Assembly: GCA_034008185.1 (NCBI GenBank)
Contig: CM067081.1
Coordinates: 62,001-126,000 of the forward strand
DNA: 64,000 bases
Reading direction: 5' to 3'
From: Gorsachius magnificus
Taxonomy: Eukaryota > Chordata > Aves > Pelecaniformes > Ardeidae
How positions within the stretch are numbered: position 1 is the first letter of the stretch; each line of letters starts with the position of its first letter. The notes under the pieces were generated by a model that was not told the origin of the DNA, did no database searches, and worked only from the letters and a program-made list of their open reading frames with translations. The position numbers and the translations under genes were made by a program. Below, piece after piece: positions 60,801 through 64,000 of the stretch.

Positions 60801-63779
60801 CCTTCTCACTGTGAGCGCAACCGACCCAGACTCGGGGAGCAACGGGGATGTCACCTTCCGCCTGGCCGTGCCCAGCCCTGACATTGCCATCGACCCCAGC
60901 AACGGTGCGTGGGGCTGGCTGCTGTGTGGTGCCCATCTCATGGGTTGCTCTGACAGTGCCTGCACAGGGAGGTGCCCCCATGCTGGCCCAGGCTCGGCCC
61001 CTCACCGGGTCGCTGTCTGGGGTGGCCAGTGAGGCAGACGTGGTGAGGTAGCCATCAAGCGCTCCCACCACAGCATCCCAGACGCCTGTTCCTCCAGCCA
61101 ATAACCCTAACACCCCTCCCGGCTCCCTGTCGGCCCCCATGCTGACTCTGGCTTTGTGCCCTCACAGGGACCCTCTTCACCATCCGGCGTGTGGAATTCA
61201 ACGCCAGCCAGCCCACCCTGGACCTGGTGGTGGAGGCCAGCGACCACGGCTCTCCCAGCCTCTCATCCTGGACCACAGTGCAGCTCCAGGTGCTGGATGT
61301 GAATGACCACAGCCCCAGCTTCCAGGTGCCACGCTACAATGCCAGTGTCCCCGAGGACCTGCGCCCAGGAACCACCGTGCTGACACTAGAGGCAGGTGAC
61401 GCTGACCTCTCCCGGGAGAATGCTGGCTTCGACTACACCATCGTCAGCGGCAATGGGGGCAATGCCTTCCAGGTGGAGAGCCGGGTGGCCTGGGCAGGGG
61501 GGCATCTCTGCACACAGGGTGCCTTGGTGCTCGTGGAGCCCTTAGACTTTGAGGCCATCCCAGTCTACAACCTCACTGTGGCAGCCTCAGACCGGGGCCT
61601 GCCGCAGCGCAGCACCACGGTGCCTGTGCTCATCACCGTGCGGGATGTCAACGACAACCCTCCTGTGTTCGCCCGAGCCGAGTACCGCACGGCAGTGAGC
61701 GAGAGCACGCCCCCCGGCACAGAGCTGCTGCGCGTGGTGGCCCACGATGCTGACTCGGGACCCCGCGGCCATGTTCACTACACCATCAGCTCAGGTGATC
61801 AGCACGGGCTCTTCCAGCTTCATGAGAGCACCGGGGCCCTGTGCCTGGCACGGCCCCTGGACCGGGAGGCTCAGGCACTGCACGCACTTGTGGTGCAGGC
61901 CACAGACATGCCGGGCGGGCACTTTGCGCTGGTACCTGTGGCCATCGAAGTGAAGGACGTCAATGATAACAAGCCGTACTTCCCAGTGGAGGTGCTGAGT
62001 GCCAGTATGCGGGAGAACCTGCCTCCCGGCACACTGGTCACCACGCTGCGTGCTGTCGATGCAGACACTGGTGTCTTTGGGGAGCTGCGGTACACAGTGC
62101 TGGAGCAGCCAGTGGGGGAGCCTGGCATGGTGGAGGGCCAGGACGCCTTCGCTGTCAACAGCAGCTCTGGGGAGCTGCGCTCCCGACTTACCTTTGACTA
62201 TGAACGAGCCAAAGCCTTCCAGCTCCTAGTCAGGGCCACTGATGCTGGCAACGCCTCTGCCACGGTGACTGTGCGGGTTCTGGTCACAGGGGAGGATGAG
62301 TACGATCCCATCTTCCTGAGCCCCTCCTTCAACTTTGAGGTCCCAGAGGGTGCCCGCAAAGGGCAGAGCATCGGGCGGGTGCTGGCAACAGATGAGGACG
62401 AGGGGGCTGATGGTGTTGTGCTCTACTCCCTGGCAAAGCCCTCGCCATACTTTGCCATCAACCAAACCACAGGTAGCATCTACCTGCGTGTGGACAGCCA
62501 GCCCCAGGCCGGGGCTGGGCGTGCCAAGAGGGAGCCGCGGGAGATGAGCCTGGAGGTGCAGGCACGCAGCCCCCTGCCTGCCTCCCGCTCAGCCTCCGCG
62601 CAGGTCACCATTGACGTCACGCACACCTCCTTTGGCCTGGCTCCGGACCTCAACCTGCTGCTGGTGGCCGTGGCTGCCTCGCTGGGGGTTGTGGTGGTGC
62701 TGGCCGCCGTGGCCATTGTGCTGGCACTGGTCCGCTCTCGCCACCGCCAGGGCCGTGAGAAGCCGGAGGGGGACGGGCCTCTGGGCCGCGTGCAGAGCGG
62801 CTCCTTGCAGAAGCTCAGCCGCGAGGAGCCAGCGCTTCCCGGGGGCGAGCACATCTACCACCAGGCCCTGCCGGGGTATGGGGGCGAGCCAGCAGGGCCC
62901 TACACGCGGGGCGGCTCGCTGGACCCCTCGCACTCCAGTGGCCGAGGCTCTGCCGAAGCCGCCGAGGATGATGAGATCCGGATGATCAACGAGTACCCGC
63001 GCGTGGCCAGCATCACAGCCTCCATGCAGGAGCACATCTCCGCCCGCGGCCCTGACTCTGGCATCCAGCAAGATGCCGACCAGCTCTCTGACATCTCCTG
63101 TGAGCCGGCCGCCCTGGAGAGTGCCCAGTGGTTCAAGAGCAAGAAGGGCTCCGGGCTGCTGCTGCCAGGGCCGCCCCCACAGCTGTACCGCGAGGACGGG
63201 GGAGGCAGCGCTTTCCTCGGCGTGCGCTGCGGCCTCAGTGTCTCCTCCCAGCCCCAGGACTATGCCTTTCCAGAGGACGGCAAGCCTTCCGTGGAGGGCT
63301 CGCTCACTGCCATCGTGGCCAGTGACGAGGAGCTCCGTGGCAGCTACAACTGGGATTACCTGCTGAACTGGTGCCCCCAGTTCCAGCCACTGGCCAGCGT
63401 CTTCACAGAGATTGCCCGCCTCAAGGATGAGAGCTCCCTGCGCAAGCCCTTCCCGACCAAGCCCAAGGCAGAGCCCAAGCCCCGCATTGACCCCCCACCC
63501 CCATCACCCAGTGGCCCACCCAGGCGCCAAGTCTGTGCCCCCCAAGCCGCCAGCGGGCAGGACCTTCCCGCACCCGTCCTCCCTGGCCGCTCACCCATCA
63601 GCCACGAGGGTTCCATCTCATCCTCCGCCATGTCGCCCAGCTTCTCCCCCTCGCTGTCCCCGCTGGCCGCCCGCTCCCCCGTGGTCTCGCCCTTTGGCAT
63701 CTCACAGGGCCCTTCTGCCTCCGCCATCAGTGCTGAGCACTCGCTGGAGCCCCCTGAGGAGGCCGAGCTCAGGATTTAG
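17104..63779 (+). CDS. DCHS1: Dachsous cadherin-related 1, whole coding span (20 coding exons)
   Basis: This is a giant type I membrane cadherin that, in vertebrates, binds FAT4 on neighbouring cells to set planar cell polarity and feed into Hippo signalling. The joined exons (separate entries) give about 3,270 residues: a signal peptide, 27 cadherin repeats, one membrane segment (62655-62732) and a 348-residue cytoplasmic tail. I counted the repeats by their DxNDNxP-type ends. Repeats 7, 9, 12, 19 and 26 have degenerate ends. The mature N-terminus [12 protein letters not shown], tail blocks such as [17 protein letters not shown] and the order of exons identify DCHS1 rather than DCHS2 or a FAT gene. 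The start at 17,104 is chosen because it opens the signal peptide. A second ATG at 17,119 has a better context (gcc before it). Two defects, at 50,580 and at the exon 11/12 junction, prevent a clean conceptual translation. Confidence 0.95.
20500..20512 (+). repeat. G homopolymer, 13 bases
   Basis: Thirteen consecutive G within intron 2, in a G-rich neighbourhood that could fold as a quadruplex. It is also a likely place for sequencing length errors. Confidence 0.9.
21967..22002 (+). repeat. Imperfect GAGAT/GCAAT pentanucleotide repeat
   Basis: A short tandem array of gagat, gcgat and gcaat units in intron 2. It is diverged and looks like an ordinary microsatellite. Confidence 0.75.
22979..22998 (+). 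repeat. C homopolymer, 20 bases
   Basis: Twenty consecutive C inside a pyrimidine-rich tract of intron 2. The opposite strand is poly-G. Its length is unlikely to be exact in an assembly. Confidence 0.9.
25208..26895 (-). mobile_element. CR1 LINE fragment, reverse transcriptase and ORF2 C-terminus
   Basis: Minus-strand translation gives, from right to left, the RT N-terminus ([10 protein letters not shown] near 26,850), [42 protein letters not shown] and the C-terminal block [20 protein letters not shown]. Many frameshifts and a mutated active-site region make it dead. The left end is close to the CR1 3' UTR (ggttaagtttggaagagatc) but lacks clear octamers. Divergence is greater than for the copy at 4.7-7.8 kb, so it is older. 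Confidence 0.88.
26896..29227 (+). other. Intron 2 segment without recognised repeats
   Basis: I see no gene, named repeat or array here. Composition is mixed, with several short pyrimidine-rich stretches near 27.2 and 27.8 kb. Confidence 0.5.
29568..30186 (-). mobile_element. Younger CR1 insertion inside the old copy
   Basis: It begins at the left with three near-perfect octamers (catagaatcatagaatcatagaatc) and carries an open frame of 163 codons on the minus strand (30149-29658). This is the complete ORF2 C-terminal block, including [36 protein letters not shown] and the ending [10 protein letters not shown]. The intact C-terminus and clean tail mark it as one of the youngest insertions here. 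It is 5'-truncated at about 30,186. Confidence 0.9.
31930..32152 (-). mobile_element. Short CR1 3'-end insertion in the endonuclease region of the old copy
   Basis: About 220 bases with a degenerate 3' tail at the left (gaatggaataggatcgtttggg) and a body almost the same as the lone fragment at 10.03-10.25 kb. It splits the endonuclease codons of the older element. A target-site duplication longer than CAG is not evident. Confidence 0.82.
32351..35090 (+). other. Intron 2 segment without recognised genes
   Basis: GC-rich intronic sequence with overlapping short open frames on both strands and no family resemblance. I recognise no repeat family here. Confidence 0.5.
35091..35116 (+). mobile_element. 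Possible start of an avian endogenous-retrovirus LTR
   Basis: TGTCGTGGTTTAACCCGGCTGGCAA resembles the beginning of an LTR family common in bird genomes (TG start, GTGGTTTAACCC core). The resemblance fades after about 26 bases, and no matching 3' end, polyadenylation signal or target duplication was found, so this may be a scrap or a chance match. No retroviral coding sequence is present. Confidence 0.3.
35828..35902 (+). mobile_element. CR1 3'-end fragment, sense orientation
   Basis: The string gttgaactcgag...ggactcgatcttaaaggccttttccaacc followed by two octamers (aaatgattctgtgattct) is the terminal 75 bases of a CR1 on the + strand, interrupted by a G run. Confidence 0.75.
36778..36836 (+). 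repeat. Direct tandem duplication, about 30-base unit, two copies
   Basis: gggcgatgccaccctcagcc is followed by a short spacer and repeated directly, giving two nearly identical 30-base units in the distal part of intron 2. It appears to be a recent local duplication. Confidence 0.85.
37499..37687 (+). CDS. DCHS1: DCHS1 exon 3: middle of EC6
   Basis: 189 bases, phase 0 at both ends, acceptor catccag/GTG and donor GGG/GTGAGT. It starts with VTATDADSG, continuing EC6 from FLQ of exon 2, and ends at FTITAVDG. The acceptor lies 18.65 kb from the previous donor. The phase match and the uninterrupted cadherin pattern are the reasons for joining them. Confidence 0.92.
37799..38030 (+). CDS. DCHS1: DCHS1 exon 4: end of EC6, first part of EC7
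   Basis: 232 bases, phase 0 in and phase 1 out. It begins [18 protein letters not shown], closing EC6 with DINDNQPVF, and runs to LFSLNKDT plus one base of Gly. The donor is acacag/GTGAGA. The preceding intron is only 111 bases. Confidence 0.92.
38031..39065 (+). other. DCHS1: DCHS1 intron 4
   Basis: A 1,035-base, pyrimidine-rich phase-1 intron. A 248-codon open frame from 38,744 runs through its end into exon 5 in the exon frame. I take that as chance openness, because upstream of 39,066 it lacks cadherin features and the exon 4 donor and exon 5 acceptor are both good. Confidence 0.75.
39066..39302 (+). CDS. DCHS1: DCHS1 exon 5: rest of EC7, start of EC8
   Basis: 237 bases, phase 1 both ends, acceptor ccatag/GTGTC and donor ccag/GTACGG. 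It encodes [23 protein letters not shown] and the EC7 end [13 protein letters not shown], where the usual DxNDN box is missing. It continues to [11 protein letters not shown] in EC8. Confidence 0.9.
39303..39682 (+). other. DCHS1: DCHS1 intron 5 with a CA/TG-rich tract
   Basis: A 380-base intron. Positions about 39,478-39,553 form an imperfect CA/TG dinucleotide tract (acacacgtgtgtacacacac and variants), an ordinary microsatellite. The acceptor tract is ttccttgtccgcag. Confidence 0.8.
39683..40702 (+). CDS. DCHS1: DCHS1 exon 6: EC8-EC10, start of EC11
   Basis: 1,020 bases, phase 1 both ends. It encodes the rest of EC8 (closing DVNDNVPTF), EC9 (closing with the degenerate AEHDNGPIF), EC10 (DENDNSPRL) and the start of EC11 up to NFLIHTQT. 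The repeat-specific LDRE boxes are present in EC10 and replaced by GALQYEAS in EC9. Donor acacag/GTGAGA. Confidence 0.93.
40909..41096 (+). CDS. DCHS1: DCHS1 exon 7: rest of EC11, start of EC12
   Basis: 188 bases, phase 1 in and phase 0 out, acceptor cctcacag/GGGAC. It encodes [18 protein letters not shown], the EC11 end DENDNAPAF and a short EC12 lead ending ELPVQ. Donor CAG/GTAGGG. Confidence 0.92.
43265..44120 (+). mobile_element. Ancient CR1/L3-like LINE fragment, sense
   Basis: The string ctaactggaaggtgatgcac, the ggtgggctctgaattgctg segment, tgtgaaaatgtcggctcagag with cagtccaaaaggcaaatc, and later cagtacttcttcatgcagaac and gatgaattcatggaaag follow the order of an old amniote CR1/L3 ORF2 C-terminus and 3' UTR. 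Divergence is high and all frames are broken. The family assignment is from recall of the consensus pattern, not an alignment. Confidence 0.55.
44470..44790 (-). mobile_element. Ancient CR1/L3-like LINE fragment, antisense
   Basis: The + strand reads ggtagttagaaactatctc, ttccagcctaaattaatttc, ctccccagtgtttacagag and ggcctggctaaacaagtccagctc. In that order these are the reverse complement of an old CR1/L3 3' region. It lies opposite in orientation to the neighbouring fragment at 43.3-44.1 kb, so they are separate insertions or an inverted piece. Confidence 0.5.
45912..46008 (+). CDS. DCHS1: DCHS1 exon 8: first half of EC12
   Basis: 97 bases, phase 0 in and phase 1 out, acceptor gtgctgcag/GTGCTG. 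It encodes [10 protein letters not shown], then [17 protein letters not shown], a textbook cadherin DxDxGxNG segment. Donor gatag/GTACGA. It is the smallest coding exon of the gene. Confidence 0.9.
46189..46346 (+). CDS. DCHS1: DCHS1 exon 9: second half of EC12
   Basis: 158 bases, phase 1 in and phase 0 out, acceptor tttccgcag/GAGCC. It encodes [18 protein letters not shown] and [19 protein letters not shown]. The EC12 end, continued in exon 10, has no DxNDN box. Donor attcag/GTATCC. Confidence 0.9.
46347..47376 (+). other. DCHS1: DCHS1 intron 9
   Basis: A 1,030-base phase-0 intron with no repeat or gene recognised. The acceptor tract is ccgcctctcctcacag. Confidence 0.7.
47377..48211 (+). 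CDS. DCHS1: DCHS1 exon 10: EC13, EC14, start of EC15
   Basis: 835 bases, phase 0 in and phase 1 out. It encodes [18 protein letters not shown] at the EC12/EC13 border, EC13 closing [12 protein letters not shown]14 closing [10 protein letters not shown], and EC15 as far as RFHLNPST. Donor cactg/GTGAGG. A 305-codon open frame on the opposite strand is only a shadow of this GC-rich exon. Confidence 0.93.
48212..48526 (+). other. DCHS1: DCHS1 intron 10
   Basis: A 315-base phase-1 intron. Nothing is recognised apart from the acceptor tract ctccctgtgtccgcag. Confidence 0.7.
48527..48766 (+). CDS. DCHS1: DCHS1 exon 11: rest of EC15, start of EC16 (3' end uncertain)
   Basis: Starts phase 1 with [16 protein letters not shown], closes EC15 with DVNDEAPTF and reaches [11 protein letters not shown] plus one base of Gly. 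The best donor is GTGAGG at 48,767 (phase 1), where related repeats of this gene also split. It does not join in frame to the acceptor of exon 12. Alternatives are GTAAAC at 48,786 (phase 2) and a weak CAG/GTGCTG at 48,742 (phase 0, which would delete conserved VLAMDRDLG). The body of the exon is secure and its end is not. Confidence 0.8.
48767..49158 (+). other. DCHS1: DCHS1 intron 11
   Basis: About 390 bases. No repeat or gene is recognised. Both borders are uncertain because the phases of the adjoining exons disagree. Confidence 0.5.
49159..49297 (+). CDS. DCHS1: DCHS1 exon 12: middle of EC16 (5' end uncertain)
   Basis: The only frame with cadherin character encodes [32 protein letters not shown] and HHVLM, ending phase 1 at donor gatgg/GTAGGG. 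The acceptor gaggtgcag at 49,158 puts this frame in phase 0, while exon 11 ends in phase 1. G runs of five and six bases at about 49,185-49,216 are plausible places for a length error, although the codons on both sides of those runs look right in this same frame. Confidence 0.72.
49575..49784 (+). CDS. DCHS1: DCHS1 exon 13: end of EC16, start of EC17
   Basis: 210 bases, phase 1 both ends, acceptor gttcctgcag/TCTATG. It encodes [18 protein letters not shown], the EC16 end [10 protein letters not shown] and EC17 up to [12 protein letters not shown]. Donor gcag/GTGAGG. Confidence 0.92.
49785..50390 (+). other. DCHS1: DCHS1 intron 13
   Basis: A 606-base phase-1 intron with a short CA run at about 50,197-50,212 and a strong pyrimidine tract before the acceptor (ccctctcttcttttccag). 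Nothing else is recognised. Confidence 0.75.
50391..51253 (+). CDS. DCHS1: DCHS1 exon 14: EC17 end, EC18, EC19, start of EC20; one-base frame break
   Basis: 863 bases as given. Phase 1 at both ends needs a length divisible by three, that is 864. The first frame runs [15 protein letters not shown] to LDLNDNAPV and then loses cadherin character. The next frame picks up at once with [17 protein letters not shown]. The switch falls at TTTT (50580-50583), where the expected Phe of the NDNAPVF box implies a missing T. EC18 closes [10 protein letters not shown], and EC19 closes with the degenerate [11 protein letters not shown]. The frame then stays open to the donor cccag/GTATCA. Confidence 0.9.
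51254..51739 (+). other. DCHS1: DCHS1 intron 14
   Basis: A 486-base phase-1 intron with the acceptor tract ctgttccgctctcttccag. No repeat is recognised. Confidence 0.7.
51740..51853 (+). CDS. DCHS1: DCHS1 exon 15: middle of EC20
   Basis: 114 bases, phase 1 both ends. It encodes [31 protein letters not shown] and LIQPSS. Donor ctcag/GTACAG. A 5.35-kb repeat-bearing intron follows. Confidence 0.9.
52165..52936 (+). mobile_element. CR1 LINE, 5'-truncated, sense to the gene
   Basis: It begins in the reverse-transcriptase region (ccatgacctggacgagggg, corresponding to ND before LDEGIEGT), passes the QFADD box and the ORF2 C-terminus ([18 protein letters not shown]), and ends with the 3' UTR and octamers attccgtgattctatgattctgtgat at 52911-52936. 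Its GC-rich variant of the C-terminus matches the antisense insertion at 8.53-9.39 kb, indicating a shared subfamily. Confidence 0.92.
53315..54040 (+). mobile_element. CR1 LINE, 5'-truncated, sense to the gene
   Basis: It runs from the segment before the ORF2 C-terminus (gagagcagccctgccgagag) through [17 protein letters not shown] and [18 protein letters not shown] to the 3' UTR and two perfect octamers (attctatgattctatgat) at 54023-54040. It belongs to the same subfamily as the 4.7-7.8 kb copy rather than that of its neighbour at 52.2 kb. Confidence 0.92.
54041..57207 (+). other. Intron 15 remainder, nothing recognised
   Basis: GC-rich intronic sequence in which short open frames overlap on both strands without family resemblance. 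No LINE tail, array or splice-site series was found. Confidence 0.5.
57208..57419 (+). CDS. DCHS1: DCHS1 exon 16: end of EC20, start of EC21
   Basis: 212 bases, phase 1 in and phase 0 out. It encodes [18 protein letters not shown], the EC20 end [10 protein letters not shown] and EC21 up to YDSPVIQ. Donor CAG/GTATTA. Confidence 0.92.
57601..57755 (+). CDS. DCHS1: DCHS1 exon 17: middle of EC21
   Basis: 155 bases, phase 0 in and phase 2 out, acceptor ggctttgcag/GTCCTG. It encodes [36 protein letters not shown] and WSQT plus two bases of Arg. The donor is cccg/GTGAGT. It is the only phase-2 junction in the coding region apart from the doubtful exon 11/12 options. Confidence 0.92.
57756..59010 (+). 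other. DCHS1: DCHS1 intron 17 with a long chance open frame
   Basis: A 1,255-base phase-2 intron. About 58,130-58,960 is a degenerate minisatellite (separate entry), which keeps a 393-codon frame open from 57,760 to 58,941. The acceptor is cttgcccgcag/TTTGG. Confidence 0.8.
58130..58960 (+). repeat. Degenerate C-rich minisatellite in intron 17
   Basis: Variants of a 40-60 base unit recur, with cores such as ctccagatgctgtgcac, ctccagatgctccacac, ctccagatacttgtgccc and ttccaggtgctggacac, separated by cactgcc or cattgcc and cacatgc strings. Units are strongly diverged towards the left and clearest at 58,660-58,960. Exact unit boundaries need a self-alignment. Confidence 0.65.
59011..59141 (+). 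CDS. DCHS1: DCHS1 exon 18: end of EC21, start of EC22
   Basis: 131 bases, phase 2 in and phase 1 out. It encodes [32 protein letters not shown] (end of EC21) and WEVRVPE plus one base of Asn. Donor gagA/GTAAGT. Confidence 0.92.
59142..59633 (+). other. DCHS1: DCHS1 intron 18
   Basis: A 492-base phase-1 intron. Nothing is recognised. Acceptor cgcctctccacag/ACACA. Confidence 0.7.
59634..59920 (+). CDS. DCHS1: DCHS1 exon 19: EC22 and first residues of EC23
   Basis: 287 bases, phase 1 in and phase 0 out. It encodes [38 protein letters not shown], the EC22 end [11 protein letters not shown] and SQGFYQ. Donor CAG/GTACCG. Confidence 0.93.
59921..60765 (+). other. DCHS1: DCHS1 intron 19
   Basis: An 845-base phase-0 intron with no recognised repeat. 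The acceptor tract is ctccttccttttacag. Confidence 0.7.
60766..60904 (+). CDS. DCHS1: DCHS1 exon 20: first half of EC23
   Basis: 139 bases, phase 0 in and phase 1 out. It encodes [18 protein letters not shown] and [17 protein letters not shown], and reaches IAIDPSN plus one base of Gly. Donor aacg/GTGCGT. Confidence 0.92.
61168..63779 (+). CDS. DCHS1: DCHS1 exon 21: EC23 end to EC27, membrane segment, cytoplasmic tail, stop
   Basis: 2,612 bases including the TAG stop. It closes EC23 (DVNDHSPSF), EC24 ([10 protein letters not shown]), EC25 ([10 protein letters not shown]) and EC26, where the box is GEDEYDPIF instead of DxNDN. EC27 follows, with a basic RAKR at 62520-62531. The membrane helix is [16 protein letters not shown] onward at 62655-62732. 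The 348-residue tail has conserved blocks: [70 protein letters not shown] with [13 protein letters not shown], and a Ser/Pro-rich end with [16 protein letters not shown]. The tail ends EEAELRI. Its human counterpart is similar in length and order. Confidence 0.97.
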
Positions 63780-64000
63780 ACCTGGGCCCGTGGACTCCTC
63801 CCCCCCACCCCGCAGCCGTGGGGTCAGGAGTGGGGCCAAGCCCAGGGCTGCTCTGCATGGGTGCTAATCCTGCTCTCCCAGCACCTTGCCTGGCCCAGGG
63901 CCCCCACGGGTTCCTGTGTCCTGTGGGGCTGCTGGCTCCCGTCACTCCCTGTGGTCTGGCAGACTCAGTGCCGGTTTTGATGCCCTGTGGACTGCTGATC
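63780..64000 (+). other. DCHS1: DCHS1 3' UTR, 5' part
   Basis: GC-rich sequence after the TAG at 63777-63779. No AATAAA-type signal occurs before the window ends, so the polyadenylation site lies beyond it. Confidence 0.8.

Overview
The window is vertebrate nuclear DNA, most probably from a bird. It is dominated by CR1 LINEs whose 3' ends carry the ATTCTATGAT-type octamer repeats, and it contains one very large multi-exon gene on the + strand. That gene is DCHS1 (dachsous cadherin-related 1), recognised from 27 cadherin repeats, one transmembrane segment and a long conserved cytoplasmic tail. No second protein gene and no RNA gene could be supported. The species was not identified. A 26-bp start resembling an avian endogenous-retrovirus LTR at 35.09 kb fits a bird but is weak evidence. 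| Layout: 1-12.4 kb is intergenic. It holds AT-rich sequence with nothing recognised, then 2.4-9.8 kb of antisense CR1 in which one host copy was hit by at least three later CR1 insertions, each flanked by a 6-bp target-site duplication that I can read. A GC- and CpG-rich island at about 12.4-13.4 kb is the likely DCHS1 promoter and untranslated exon 1. Intron 1 runs to 17,035. | Coding exons (numbered 2-21, with exon 1 untranslated) run from the ATG at 17,104 to the stop at 63,777-63,779. They are separated by an 18.65-kb intron 2, a 4.8-kb intron 7 and a 5.35-kb intron 15, all with CR1 or older LINE debris, and by a 1.26-kb intron 17 with a degenerate minisatellite. I placed splice sites from GT/AG dinucleotides, phase agreement and continuity of the cadherin repeats. 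The conceptual product is about 3,270 residues, close to the roughly 3,300 of mammalian DCHS1. The gene begins with a signal peptide, and repeats EC1-EC27 span exons 2-21. The last exon also encodes the final four and a half repeats, the membrane segment and a 348-residue cytoplasmic domain. The 3' UTR runs off the window end. | Two places do not read through cleanly. In exon 14 a T run at 50,580-50,583 is one base short, so the frame breaks inside EC17. At the exon 11/12 junction the good donor (phase 1) and the good acceptor (phase 0) do not join in frame. With the rest of the gene intact over thousands of codons, I read both as probable assembly or base-calling errors rather than a dead gene. 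| The most informative non-coding structure is the nested CR1 stack, which gives a relative insertion order. Nothing here amounts to a wholly new biological system.
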